Of a stretch of DNA of 64,000 bases, positions 1 to 8,949 are shown piece by piece. Source of the DNA: Stenotrophomonas mori (GTDB lineage: Bacteria > Pseudomonadota > Gammaproteobacteria > Xanthomonadales > Xanthomonadaceae); NCBI RefSeq assembly GCF_023556335.1, contig NZ_JAIKTS010000005.1:62001-126000 (forward strand), written 5' to 3'. Numbering within the stretch: position 1 is the first letter of the stretch; the number at the start of each line of letters is the position of its first letter. The notes under the pieces are model-generated. The model did no database searches. It was not told where the DNA came from and worked only from the letters and a program-made list of their open reading frames with translations. Made by a program: the position numbers and the translations under genes.

Positions 1-2
1 CC

Positions 3-1238
<1,236 letters not shown>

Positions 1239-1585
1239 ACGGACTTCGCCCCCGTTCCGGCCGAGGCGGACTCCGGCGCGCCTGCCTGACGGAGGCGCTG
1301 GTGCCGGGGGTACTCCTGGCGGCGGGTCGCCGCGCGATCCTTCCCGGCGCTGCCCGCCGCCTTGCCGCGCGTGTCCCCGCGCGTGGCAAGGGGCAGGGAC
1401 GGGGTCCGGTTGTCGGGCGCAGTGACGGCATCACCGGCTGCCCGTCCGGGGGCCCCGTTCGCCCGGAGCGGCGGCCATGGCTGGCCGGCGGCGGCGGAGG
1501 GGGCGTGCCTGCGCTGTCCCCGATTTGGCTGCGGCTGGTAGCGTGTCGCAGAATCTTCCCGCCCAACGACTGAGCACGCTGTCCC
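1239..1585. other. glyA-nrdR intergenic region
   Basis: No gene is recognised in these 347 bases. An imperfect G+C-rich hairpin lies at about 1360-1391 (arms CCTTGCC and GGCAAGG extended by GCGCG), a possible end signal for glyA, but no T-run follows it. The nrdR promoter should lie toward the right end; no convincing -35/-10 pair was found. Confidence 0.4.
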
Positions 1586-2110
1586 ATGCACTGCCCGTTC
1601 TGCCAGCACACCGACACCCGCGTGATCGATTCGCGCGTTTCCGAGGACGGCGCGACCATCCGCCGCCGGCGTGGCTGCGAGGCCTGCGGCGAACGCTTTT
1701 CCACACTGGAGACCATCGAGCTCAAACTGCCGGTCATCGTCAAGAGCGATGGCGGCCGCGAGGCGTTCGATGCGCGCAAGCTGCGGGTCGGTTTCGACCG
1801 CGCGCTGCAGAAACGGCCGGTGTCGGAGGAGCGGATCGAGGCGGCGGTGCGCGCGGTGGTGCACCAGCTGCGGATGAGCGGCGAGCGCGAAGTGGCGTCG
1901 ATCCGCGTCGGCGAGTTCGTGATGGACGAACTGCGCAAGCTCGACCATGTCGCCTATGTCCGCTTCGCGTCGGTCTACCGCAGCTTCGAGGACGTGGCCG
2001 ACTTTCGCGACGAGATCGAGAAGCTCGAGCGCGACCATCCTGCCGGCGAAAGCCAGCTGTCGCTGCTCGATGCCGGCGCCGCGCGCCGTGGACGCAAGGC
2101 GCCGCGCTGA
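1586..2110 (+). CDS. nrdR: Transcriptional repressor NrdR
   Basis: NrdR is a nucleotide-sensing repressor of ribonucleotide reductase genes; it binds NrdR boxes when ATP/dATP occupy its ATP-cone. The 174-residue protein has the N-terminal zinc ribbon (Cys3, Cys6, Cys31, Cys34 in CPFC and CEAC) and an ATP-cone domain at about residues 49-139, beginning near [13 protein letters not shown]. The family is usually about 150-170 residues; the extra length is a basic C-terminal tail. It starts at the ATG giving MHCPFC, which is invariant in the family. It sits between glyA and ribD, as in many proteobacteria. Confidence 0.96.
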   Translation: MHCPFCQHTDTRVIDSRVSEDGATIRRRRGCEACGERFSTLETIELKLPVIVKSDGGREAFDARKLRVGFDRALQKRPVSEERIEAAVRAVVHQLRMSGEREVASIRVGEFVMDELRKLDHVAYVRFASVYRSFEDVADFRDEIEKLERDHPAGESQLSLLDAGAARRGRKAPR

Positions 2111-2572
2111 AGCGGTTGCGGTCCACCGGACCGCAGGGGTGGCCGGCACCTGGCAGGGGCGCGTGGCGCTGTTGCCGGAAGGGCGTGTCGGACCGGCCGG
2201 ATCCCGTGGCATACGCAGCGGGGTGATGCCGTTCCCTGTACCTGGAGGCGTGGACGGCGGGAACCGGCTGGCCTGCCGACAGCGGCCCGCGCAGGTCCGT
2301 GGCGGCTCGCCCCGGGCGGGGCACGCCCGACGCGCGTGACCGGCCTCGCAGCGGGGCGTCTGGCGCCTGTATCGTTACGGCCGGGCGGCGATGAGGGCGG
2401 GGTAGCGCCAGCTGGACCGGACCCGTGATGCGGATCGCGCCGCCGCTGTCCTGGCGGCAAGGTCGCGATCCTGCCGCCCTTCGCCGCGAGGGCGCGCCCG
2501 TGCTTGCCGGGGGCCCGCTGGACACCGACCGCGCGCAAGCGCGCTCCCCCCTCTCACGCCATGAGGTTTTCC
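2111..2572. other. nrdR-ribD intergenic region, nothing recognised
   Basis: These 462 bases hold no recognisable gene on either strand; the open frames present are typical of very G+C-rich DNA and give arginine/alanine-rich translations resembling nothing. Some relatives carry an acetyltransferase gene here, but no GNAT motif could be found. The last 13 bases include the Shine-Dalgarno sequence of ribD. Confidence 0.4.
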
Positions 2573-3667
2573 ATGCAGGACTTCACCGCCACCGACCACC
2601 AGATGATGGCGCGCGCGCTGCGCCTGGCCGAACGCGGCGCATGGACCACGCGGCCGAACCCGATGGTCGGCTGTGTCATCGCCCAGGGCGACGAGGTTGT
2701 CGGCGAAGGGTTCCACCAGCGGGCCGGCGGCCCGCATGCGGAGGTGTTCGCGCTGCGCGAGGCGGGCACGCGCGCTCGGGGCGCCACCGCCTATGTGACC
2801 CTGGAGCCCTGCGCGCACTACGGGCGCACGCCCCCCTGCGCGCTGGCGCTGATCGAGGCCGGCGTGGCGCGGGTGGTCGCGGCGATGGGCGACCCGTTCC
2901 CCGATGTCGATGGCGGCGGCTTCGCGCTGCTGCGCCAGGCCGGGGTCGAGGTGGCGGTGGGCCTGATGGCCGACGCCGCGCGCGAACTCAACCGCGGCTT
3001 CCTGTCGCGCGTCGAGCGTGGCCGACCGTTCGTGCGGATCAAGCTGGCCGCCAGCCTGGACGGGCGTACGGCCATGGCCGACGGGGAATCGAAGTGGATC
3101 ACCGGGCCGGACGCGCGTGCCGACGTGCAGCGCTGGCGCGCGCGTGCCGGCGCGATCCTGACCGGCGCGGCGACCGTGCTGGCCGATGATCCGGCCCTGA
3201 CCGCGCGCCCGGACGCAGGCGCGTTCGTCCCGCCGCTGCGGGTGGTGCTCGACGCCCGCCTGCGCAGCCTGGCGTGTACACGGGTGCGCGACGGCGGGGC
3301 GCCCACGCTCTACCTGCACGACCCCGCGCTGACTCCGCCGCGGATCGAGGGCGCCGCATTCGCGGCCGCGCCGCTGCAGGCCGATGGCCGTTTCGACCTG
3401 GCCGCGGTGATGGCGCTGTTGGCGGAGCGCGGCATCAACGAGGTGCACGCCGAGGCCGGTCCGACGCTGTGCGGCGCCCTGCTGCGCGGCGGGCTGGCCG
3501 ACGAACTGCTGCTGTACATGGCGCCACTGTTGATGGGCGAGGGCGCCCGGCCGCTGCTGGCCGGCCTGGGGATCGCCGCGATGGCCCAGGCCGTGCCGCT
3601 GGAGATGCACGACCTGCGCATGGTCGGCCGGGACCTGCGCCTGCGGCTGCGCCCGGCCACCGCCTAG
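2573..3667 (+). CDS. ribD: Bifunctional riboflavin deaminase/reductase RibD
   Basis: RibD deaminates the pyrimidine product of GTP cyclohydrolase II and then reduces its ribosyl side chain with NADPH, the second and third steps of riboflavin synthesis. The N-terminal zinc deaminase domain (about 1-145) shows His55-Ala-Glu57 and Cys80/Cys89 (EPCAHYGRTPPC); the RibD_C reductase domain fills about 150-360. The ATG at 2573 is preferred because TGAGG lies 6 bases upstream; an in-frame ATG at 2561 is the alternative. The protein is 364 residues, normal length. The gene lies upstream of the REP block and of the FMN riboswitch, so it is not under that switch, unlike the rest of the pathway. Confidence 0.95.
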   Translation: MQDFTATDHQMMARALRLAERGAWTTRPNPMVGCVIAQGDEVVGEGFHQRAGGPHAEVFALREAGTRARGATAYVTLEPCAHYGRTPPCALALIEAGVARVVAAMGDPFPDVDGGGFALLRQAGVEVAVGLMADAARELNRGFLSRVERGRPFVRIKLAASLDGRTAMADGESKWITGPDARADVQRWRARAGAILTGAATVLADDPALTARPDAGAFVPPLRVVLDARLRSLACTRVRDGGAPTLYLHDPALTPPRIEGAAFAAAPLQADGRFDLAAVMALLAERGINEVHAEAGPTLCGALLRGGLADELLLYMAPLLMGEGARPLLAGLGIAAMAQAVPLEMHDLRMVGRDLRLRLRPATA

Positions 3668-3684
3668 CGGAACGCGACCCCGCC

Positions 3685-4167
3685 TGTAGAGCGGGGCCAC
3701 GCCCCGCTGGCGCCTTCCCGGCCAAACCCCGCCGGGCGGGGCCCGGCGCTACAGACTCCCGCAGCCCTGTAGAGCGGGGCCATGCCCCGCTGGGGCCTTC
3801 CCGGCCAGGCCCCGCCGGGCAGGGCCCGGCGCTACAGATTCCCGCAGCCTTGTAGAGCGGGGCCACGCCCCGCTGGCGCCTTCCCGGCCAGGCCCCGCCG
3901 GGCAGGGCCCGGCGCTACAGATTCCCGCAGCCTTGTAGAGCGGGGCCATGCCCCGCTGGCGCCTTCCCGTCCAGGCCCCGCCGGGCGGGGCCCGGCGCTA
4001 CAGATTCCCGCGGCCCTGTAGAGCGGGGCCATGCCCCGCTGGGGCCTTCCCGGCCAAACCCCGCCGGGCGGGGCCCGGCGCTACAGAATCCTGCGGCTCT
4101 GTAGAGCGGAGCCACGCCCCGCTGGGGCCTTCCCGTCCAGGCCCCGCCGGGCAGGGCCCGGCGCTAC
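3685..4167. repeat. Six tandem 83-bp units of paired GTAG-type REP palindromes
   Basis: TGTAGAGCGG recurs at 3685, 3768, 3851, 3934, 4017 and 4100, exactly 83 bases apart; the sixth unit stops after 68 bases. Each unit holds two G+C-rich stem-loops. One starts GTAGAGCGGGGC and closes with GCCCCGCT. The other (GCCGGGC...GCCCGGCGCTAC) ends in CTAC, so each unit is a head-to-tail REP pair bounded by GTAG and CTAC. Loops and linkers vary slightly between units (CAC/CAT, CAAACCCC/CAGGCCCC). This matches the GTAG-type REP elements of Stenotrophomonas and relatives that are mobilised by RAYT transposases. No RAYT gene is in the window. The same 83-bp unit recurs near 63690. Confidence 0.9.
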
Positions 4168-4340
4168 GGGATCCCGTCCCCGTGCGGGGCGGTGCCCTCC
4201 GGCGCTGACGGCCCGGCGCGTTCCGGGCTGCGCCGGCCAGGACGACCTGCGTCCTGCGCAACACTGCCATCCATCCACCGCACAGGTGGGCCGCGGGTGG
4301 GCTGGTACAATGCGCCGGCCGGTTCGCCGGCAACCACGAA

Positions 4341-4573
4341 CGTCTTCAGGGCGGGGTGTGATTCCCCACCGGCGGTAGGTGCGCGGTTCCCACGGGAGCC
4401 TGCACGAGCCCGCGAGCGCCGAGGCCACCACGCGAGTCGTCCACTCGCAGGAACCCGCTTCCAGTCCGCGGGTTCCCCGGTGCCGAGGGTCAGCAGATCC
4501 GGTCCGATGCCGGAGCCGACGGTTGGCGACAGCGCCTGGCGCTGCCGCCTAGAGTCCGGATGAAAGAAGACGG
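4341..4573 (+). ncRNA. FMN riboswitch (RFN element)
   Basis: The leader begins with CGTCTTCAGGGCGGGGTG, then ATTCCCCACCGGCGGTA, and ends with CCTAGAGTCCGGATGAAAGA plus AGACG. These are the conserved boxes of the RFN aptamer, closed by CGTCTT pairing with AAGACG. The variable arm between them (about 4385-4480) is long and G+C-rich. The element lies about 140 bases ahead of ribE and should lower expression of ribE-ribB-ribH and probably nusB-thiL when FMN is abundant. A stem at 4577-4599 (GCACACGGC paired with GCCGTGCGC, one mismatch) directly follows and may belong to the expression platform. Confidence 0.95.
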
Positions 4574-4650
4574 CCCGCACACGGCCCGTTGCCGTGCGCG
4601 TGCCTGTAGGCCTTGTGGCGTTTTTCGCTCATCAACCGCGGGAAACGTTC

Positions 4651-4713
4651 ATGAAAATCCGTGTCATCCCCTTGCCGCTCTTCCGGCCCGCCTCCCCGAT
4701 GGAGGTGCGCTGA
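4651..4713 (+). CDS. 20-residue leader ORF coupled to ribE
   Basis: Between the FMN riboswitch and ribE an ATG at 4651 opens a 20-codon frame (begins MKIRVIPLPL) whose TGA overlaps the ribE ATG as TGATG at 4711-4715. The ribE Shine-Dalgarno sequence GGAGG (4701-4705) lies inside it. A weak GGGAAA lies about 8 bases before its own start. It resembles no known protein. The overlap is the kind used for translational coupling, so it may relay leader folding to ribE translation. Whether it is translated is unknown; a chance ORF cannot be excluded. Confidence 0.45.
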   Translation: MKIRVIPLPLFRPASPMEVR

Positions 4714-5315
4714 TGTTCACCGGCATCATCGAAGGCGTCGGCCGGTTGGCCGCGCACGAACCCGTCGGCGGCGATGTCCGCTTCACCTTCGCGGTCGGCA
4801 GCCTGCCGTTCGAGCAGGTACAGCTGGGCGAGAGCATCGCGGTCAACGGCGTCTGCCTGACCGTCATCGCCTTCGACGCGACCTCGTTCCAGGCCGATGC
4901 CTCGACCGAGACCCTCGGCCTGACCACCCTGGGGCAGCTGGCCGACGGCGCCGCGGTCAACCTCGAGCGCGCGATGCGTCCCACCGACCGCCTTGGCGGC
5001 CACCTGGTCAGCGGCCACGTCGACGGCGTCGGCAGGGTGCTGTCCATCCACGACGACGCCCGCGCGCAGCGCTGGCGCTTCGCCGCGCCGGCGCCGCTGC
5101 TCAGGTACATCGCGAAGAAGGGCTCGATCTGCGTGGACGGCGTCAGCCTCACCGTCAACGAGGCCGACGACGCCGGCTTCGAGGTGGCGCTGATCCCGCA
5201 CACCGTCGCCCATACCCGTTTCGCCCATACCGGCGTCGACGACGCCGTCAACCTGGAAATCGACCTGGTGGCGCGCTATGTCGAGCGCCTGCTGGGCCAA
5301 GGAGCCACCGCATGA
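4713..5315 (+). CDS. ribE: Riboflavin synthase (alpha subunit)
   Basis: It dismutates two molecules of 6,7-dimethyl-8-ribityllumazine to riboflavin, the last step of the pathway. The 200-residue protein begins MFTGIIEGVG, the invariant N-terminus of the family, and has the expected two lumazine-binding repeats: one at about 1-95 (GESIAVNGVCLTV) and one at about 97-195 (KGSICVDGVSLTVNE). The ATG at 4713 is preceded by GGAGG at 4701-4705. It is the first large gene of the FMN-riboswitch operon, and its stop overlaps the next start as ATGA. In some nomenclatures this gene is ribC. Confidence 0.96.
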   Translation: MFTGIIEGVGRLAAHEPVGGDVRFTFAVGSLPFEQVQLGESIAVNGVCLTVIAFDATSFQADASTETLGLTTLGQLADGAAVNLERAMRPTDRLGGHLVSGHVDGVGRVLSIHDDARAQRWRFAAPAPLLRYIAKKGSICVDGVSLTVNEADDAGFEVALIPHTVAHTRFAHTGVDDAVNLEIDLVARYVERLLGQGATA

Positions 5316-6412
5316 ACTTCGCCCCCGTTCCCGAACTGCTGGAAGAGATCCGCGCCGGCCGCATGGTGGTGATCGTCGACGACGAGGACCGCGAGAACGA
5401 AGGCGACCTGATCATGGCCGCCGAGCTGGTCAAGCCGTCGGACATCAACTTCATGGTCACCAACGGCCGCGGGCTGGTCTGCCTGCCGTTGACCCGCGAG
5501 CGCGCCGGCCAGCTGGGCCTGGCGCCGATGGTGCGCGCCAACACCGCCCAGTTCCAGACCAACTTCACGGTCAGCATCGAGGCTGCCGAAGGCGTGACCA
5601 CCGGCATCTCCGCCTACGACCGCGCGCATACGATCCGCACCGCGGTGAAGCCCGATGCGCGGCCGGCGGACCTGCACCAGCCCGGCCACATCTTCCCGTT
5701 GATCGCCCAGCCCGGCGGGGTCCTGACCCGCGCCGGGCATACCGAGGCCGCGGTCGACCTGGCCATGCTGGCGGGTCTGGAACCGGCCGGCGTGCTGGTG
5801 GAGATCCTCAACCCCGACGGCACCATGGCCCGGCGTCCGGAGCTGGAGGTGTTCGCGCGCGAGCACGGCCTGAAGATGGGCTCGATCGCCGACCTGATCG
5901 CCTGGCGCCTGGCCACCGAGCACACGGTGGAGCGGGTGGACGAGCGTGAGGTGGACACCGAGTTCGGTGCGTTCCGGCTGCTGACCTACCGCGACCGGAT
6001 CGCCCACGACCTGCACTTCGCGCTGGTCAAGGGCCGTCCGGACAAGGACACGCCGACGCTGGTCCGGGTGCAGGTGGAAAACCCGTTGGCCGACCTGCTG
6101 CACTGGCGCCGCGACGATTTCGGCGTGGCCGCCACCGATGCGCTGCGCACCATCGCCGCCGAGGGCCAGGGGGTGATGGTGGTGCTGTCGGCGCCGCGTG
6201 ATTCGGATGCGTTGCTGGCACGGCTGCGGCGCGAGCCGGAGGTGCGCCCGCCGGGCAAGGACAAGGATGTCGGCCAATGGCGCCGCAACGGGGCCGGCGC
6301 GCAGATCCTGGCCGACCTGGGGCTGGGCAGGCTGCGGGTGTTCGGTACCCCGCGCCGGCAGGTCGGCCTGGCCGGCTACGGTCTGGAGATCGTCGAGACC
6401 GTGCAGCCGTGA
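5312..6412 (+). CDS. ribB: DHBP synthase with degenerate GTP cyclohydrolase II domain (RibBX type)
   Basis: The N-terminal half (about 1-205) is 3,4-dihydroxy-2-butanone 4-phosphate synthase, which supplies the four-carbon unit of lumazine from ribulose 5-phosphate; [11 protein letters not shown] and RAGHTEA are intact. The C-terminal half (about 206-366) aligns with RibA, but where active RibA has the zinc cysteines in a HSECLTGD...CDCG pattern this protein has [17 protein letters not shown], so all three zinc cysteines are missing. It is therefore predicted to lack GTP cyclohydrolase II activity, and a separate ribA is expected elsewhere. It overlaps ribE by ATGA and is 366 residues. Some annotators would label it ribBA. 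Confidence 0.9.
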   Translation: MNFAPVPELLEEIRAGRMVVIVDDEDRENEGDLIMAAELVKPSDINFMVTNGRGLVCLPLTRERAGQLGLAPMVRANTAQFQTNFTVSIEAAEGVTTGISAYDRAHTIRTAVKPDARPADLHQPGHIFPLIAQPGGVLTRAGHTEAAVDLAMLAGLEPAGVLVEILNPDGTMARRPELEVFAREHGLKMGSIADLIAWRLATEHTVERVDEREVDTEFGAFRLLTYRDRIAHDLHFALVKGRPDKDTPTLVRVQVENPLADLLHWRRDDFGVAATDALRTIAAEGQGVMVVLSAPRDSDALLARLRREPEVRPPGKDKDVGQWRRNGAGAQILADLGLGRLRVFGTPRRQVGLAGYGLEIVETVQP

Positions 6413-6495
6413 ACGCGGGTGCCCCGCCGCCTCGGCGGCGGGGCACGTTGCGCACCTACACGGTAAACTGGCCCACCTTTTGCATCGCTACGCCC

Positions 6496-6963
6496 ATGAG
6501 CCACTACGAAGGCGACCTCCGCCCGGCCGGACCGGCCCGTTTCGTCATCATCGCCAGCCGCTGGAACGCCCGCATCACCGATGCGCTGGTGGCCGGCGCG
6601 CGCCAGAGCCTGGCCGGCAACGGCATCGGCGAGGATGCCGTCGACGTGGTGCGGGTCCCGGGCGCCTGGGAAATCCCGCTGGTCGCCGCGCGCCTGGCCG
6701 CCGCGGGCCGGCATGCGGCGATCATCACCCTGGGCTGCGTGATCCGGGGCGATACCCGTCATTACGAGCATGTCGCCGACCGCTGCGCGGAAGGGCTGAT
6801 GCGCGCCCAGCTGGACTTCGGCGTGCCGGTCCTCAACGGGGTGCTGGCGGTGGAGCGGGTCGAGGATGCCGAGGCCCGCGCCGGCGGCAGCCATGGCAAC
6901 AAGGGCGAGGAAGCCGCGCTGGCGGCGCTGGAAATGGTCAACCTCCTGGAGCAGCTGCCATGA
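6496..6963 (+). CDS. ribH: 6,7-dimethyl-8-ribityllumazine synthase
   Basis: RibH condenses the DHBP made by the preceding protein with the pyrimidine diamine to give lumazine, the substrate of RibE; the enzyme usually forms a 60-mer or decamer shell. The 155-residue protein has the family signatures VPGAWEIPL and [14 protein letters not shown], including the catalytic histidine. The ATG at 6496 ([10 protein letters not shown]) is chosen by similarity to family N-termini; no strong Shine-Dalgarno sequence precedes it. It lies 83 bases after ribB in the riboswitch operon and overlaps nusB by ATGA. Confidence 0.95.
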   Translation: MSHYEGDLRPAGPARFVIIASRWNARITDALVAGARQSLAGNGIGEDAVDVVRVPGAWEIPLVAARLAAAGRHAAIITLGCVIRGDTRHYEHVADRCAEGLMRAQLDFGVPVLNGVLAVERVEDAEARAGGSHGNKGEEAALAALEMVNLLEQLP

Positions 6964-7439
6964 GCAACCGGACCCCGGGCCGGCCCGCCGGCAAGCCCTT
7001 CCGCCGCGACGGCGTCGATCCGGTGCTGCGCTCGCGCGCGCGCCGCCGCGCACTGCAGGCGATCTACGCGTGGCAGATCTCCGGCGGCAACGCCGATTCG
7101 CTGCTGGCCCAGTTCGCCCACGAGCAGGCGCATGAAGTGGCCGACCTGGCGTACTTCGAGAGTCTGCTGCGCGGCGTGCTCGAGCACCGCCGGACCCTGG
7201 ACGAGGCATTGCTGCCGTTCCTCGACCGTCCGGTCGAGGAGGTCGATGCGATCGAACGCGCGGTGCTGCGGGTGGCGGCCTACGAGCTGTGCCACCGCCA
7301 GGACGTGCCGTACCGGGTGGTGATCAACGAAGCGATCGAGACCGCCAAGCGCTTCGGCTCCGAGCATGGCCACACCTATGTCAACGGGGTGCTGGACCGC
7401 GCCGCGCTGGAGTGGCGCAAGGTCGAATCGGCCCAGTGA
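6960..7439 (+). CDS. nusB: Transcription antitermination protein NusB
   Basis: NusB with NusE (S10) binds boxA RNA and promotes antitermination of rRNA transcription. The 159-residue all-helical protein carries [16 protein letters not shown] near the N-terminus and [16 protein letters not shown] plus FVNGVLD-like [10 protein letters not shown] near the C-terminus, as in the family. The first 20 residues are a basic extension. It begins at an ATGA overlap with the ribH stop, the classical ribH-nusB arrangement, and is followed by thiL after 96 bases. Confidence 0.96.
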   Translation: MSNRTPGRPAGKPFRRDGVDPVLRSRARRRALQAIYAWQISGGNADSLLAQFAHEQAHEVADLAYFESLLRGVLEHRRTLDEALLPFLDRPVEEVDAIERAVLRVAAYELCHRQDVPYRVVINEAIETAKRFGSEHGHTYVNGVLDRAALEWRKVESAQ

Positions 7440-7535
7440 TGCCGCTGCCGGCGCGCGGACGCGCCGGGCGGTTCCGCCGCGACGCCGGGGCCGGCAGCAT
7501 CGGTGCCGGCGTTTCCGTTCCAGGAATGCCTGACC

Positions 7536-8510
7536 ATGAGCCTTGACGAGTTCGGCCTGATCGAGCGCATCGCCCGCCGCGTCCCGGCGCGCGCCGACAT
7601 CGTGCTGGGCATCGGCGACGACGCCGCGTTGCTGCAGCCGTCGCCGGAACAGCAGTTGGCGGTGACCGCCGACACCCTCAACGCCGGTGTGCACTTCCCG
7701 CTGGAGACGGCCGCCGCCGACCTGGGCTGGAAGGCGCTGGCGGTGAACCTGTCCGACCTGGCGGCGATGGGCGCCACGCCGGTCTGGTGCACGCTGTCGT
7801 TGTCGCTGCCCGAGGCCGATGCCGCCTGGATCGACGGATTCGCCGACGGCCTGTTCGCGCTGGCCGATGCCAGCGGCATCGCCCTGGTCGGCGGCGACAC
7901 CACGCGCGGACCGCTGTCGGTCTCGATCACCGCGATGGGCCGGGTGCCGGCGGCGCAGGCGCTGCGCCGCGACGGCGCGCGGCCGGGTGACGATGTCTGG
8001 ATCAGCGGCTGCCCGGGCGAAGCGGCCGGCGCACTGCGGCTCTGGCAGCAGGGACGGCTGGACGTGCGCGGCGTCGCGGCCGATGCCGGCCACGAACGGC
8101 TGCGGGAGCGGCTGCAGCGGCCGACCCCGCGGCTGGCGCTGGGGCGCGCGCTGCGCGGGCTGGCGCATGCGGCGGCCGACGTCTCCGATGGACTGCTGGC
8201 CGACCTCGGGCATATCGCCGCGCGCAGCGGCGTGGCCGCGGTGGTGCAGGCCGATGCGGTGCCTTTGTCGGCGGCCCTGTGCGGCGCCCTGGGCGACGCG
8301 GCCGCGGGCGACTGCGCGCTGCGCGGTGGCGACGATTACGAACTGTGCTTCACCGCCGCCCCGGCGCGGCGCGCGGCGTTGCAGGCGCTGGCCGCGCACC
8401 TGGCGCTGCCGTTGACGCGCATCGGCCGGATCGAGGCGGGCGAGGGGGTGCATTGCGCCGGCGCGCCGGTGGCCGGGCCCGCACACGGCTACCGGCACTT
8501 CGCCGGCTAG
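7536..8510 (+). CDS. thiL: Thiamine-monophosphate kinase
   Basis: ThiL phosphorylates thiamine monophosphate with ATP to make the coenzyme thiamine pyrophosphate. The 324-residue protein has the PurM/ThiL fold signatures: GIGDDAALLQP (about residues 25-35), TADTLNAGVHF, the magnesium-binding GGDTTRGP, and GGDDYELCF near the C-terminus. The ATG at 7536 is preferred over in-frame starts upstream because CAGGAA lies about 9 bases before it and it gives the canonical MSLDEFGLI. It is the last gene of the rib-nusB-thiL cluster. Confidence 0.95.
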   Translation: MSLDEFGLIERIARRVPARADIVLGIGDDAALLQPSPEQQLAVTADTLNAGVHFPLETAAADLGWKALAVNLSDLAAMGATPVWCTLSLSLPEADAAWIDGFADGLFALADASGIALVGGDTTRGPLSVSITAMGRVPAAQALRRDGARPGDDVWISGCPGEAAGALRLWQQGRLDVRGVAADAGHERLRERLQRPTPRLALGRALRGLAHAAADVSDGLLADLGHIAARSGVAAVVQADAVPLSAALCGALGDAAAGDCALRGGDDYELCFTAAPARRAALQALAAHLALPLTRIGRIEAGEGVHCAGAPVAGPAHGYRHFAG

Positions 8511-8534
8511 CGCGCCGGGAGCGGGCCGGCGCGT

Positions 8535-8921
8535 TCAGCGCTGGCTGCGCGCGCCGGTGGGGTTGTCCGCTTGCAGCGGGTAGGTGCCGTGGCCTTCGAT
8601 CACCCGGTCGCCGGCAAAGCGCAGCACCTCGCTCACCAGGACGCCCTTCTGGTTGCGGTAGGCGATGACCAGGGTGTCGACGCCGGCATATACCGCCTCG
8701 ATGTCGAAATGCAGGTCCGGGATGCGTGCCAGCCCCGCGCTCCAGTAGGTGCGAATGGCGGCCTTGCCGCGCAGCACGCCACCGGTGTCCGGCAGGACCT
8801 GGCGGGCGAAGGGCGAAGTGAAGACCGCCTCGTCGTGGAAATGCGCGAGGACCGCGTCCACGTCGTGGCCGTTCCAGGCCGCGGCCCAGGCCGCGGCGAA
8901 GCGTGAGGGATCGATCTGCAT
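8535..8921 (-). CDS. SnoaL-like (NTF2-fold) protein of unknown substrate
   Basis: The 128-residue protein has the pattern of a small NTF2-fold/SnoaL-like protein: an N-terminal helix with AAWNGHDVDAVLAHF, then DEAVFTSP, and a C-terminal sheet ending in GHGTYPLQA. Such proteins form alpha+beta cones and include isomerases, ketosteroid-binding proteins and proteins with no known activity; no catalytic set can be assigned. It is convergent with thiL (24 bases between stops) and follows the flavin oxidase gene by about 28 bases on the same strand, so the two may be cotranscribed. Confidence 0.8.
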   Translation of the reverse strand: MQIDPSRFAAAWAAAWNGHDVDAVLAHFHDEAVFTSPFARQVLPDTGGVLRGKAAIRTYWSAGLARIPDLHFDIEAVYAGVDTLVIAYRNQKGVLVSEVLRFAGDRVIEGHGTYPLQADNPTGARSQR

Positions 8922-8949
8922 GGTCTGTGCCGGCTCCGTCGGTGAGGGG

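Noticed and set aside
2111..2572. Possible acetyltransferase gene between nrdR and ribD
   Set aside because: No GNAT motif on either strand; all frames give composition-driven Arg/Ala/Pro-rich sequence.
3685..4167. Regularly spaced repeats resembling a CRISPR array
   Set aside because: Spacers are not unique: the whole 83-bp unit is repeated, units are palindromic pairs, and no cas genes are near.
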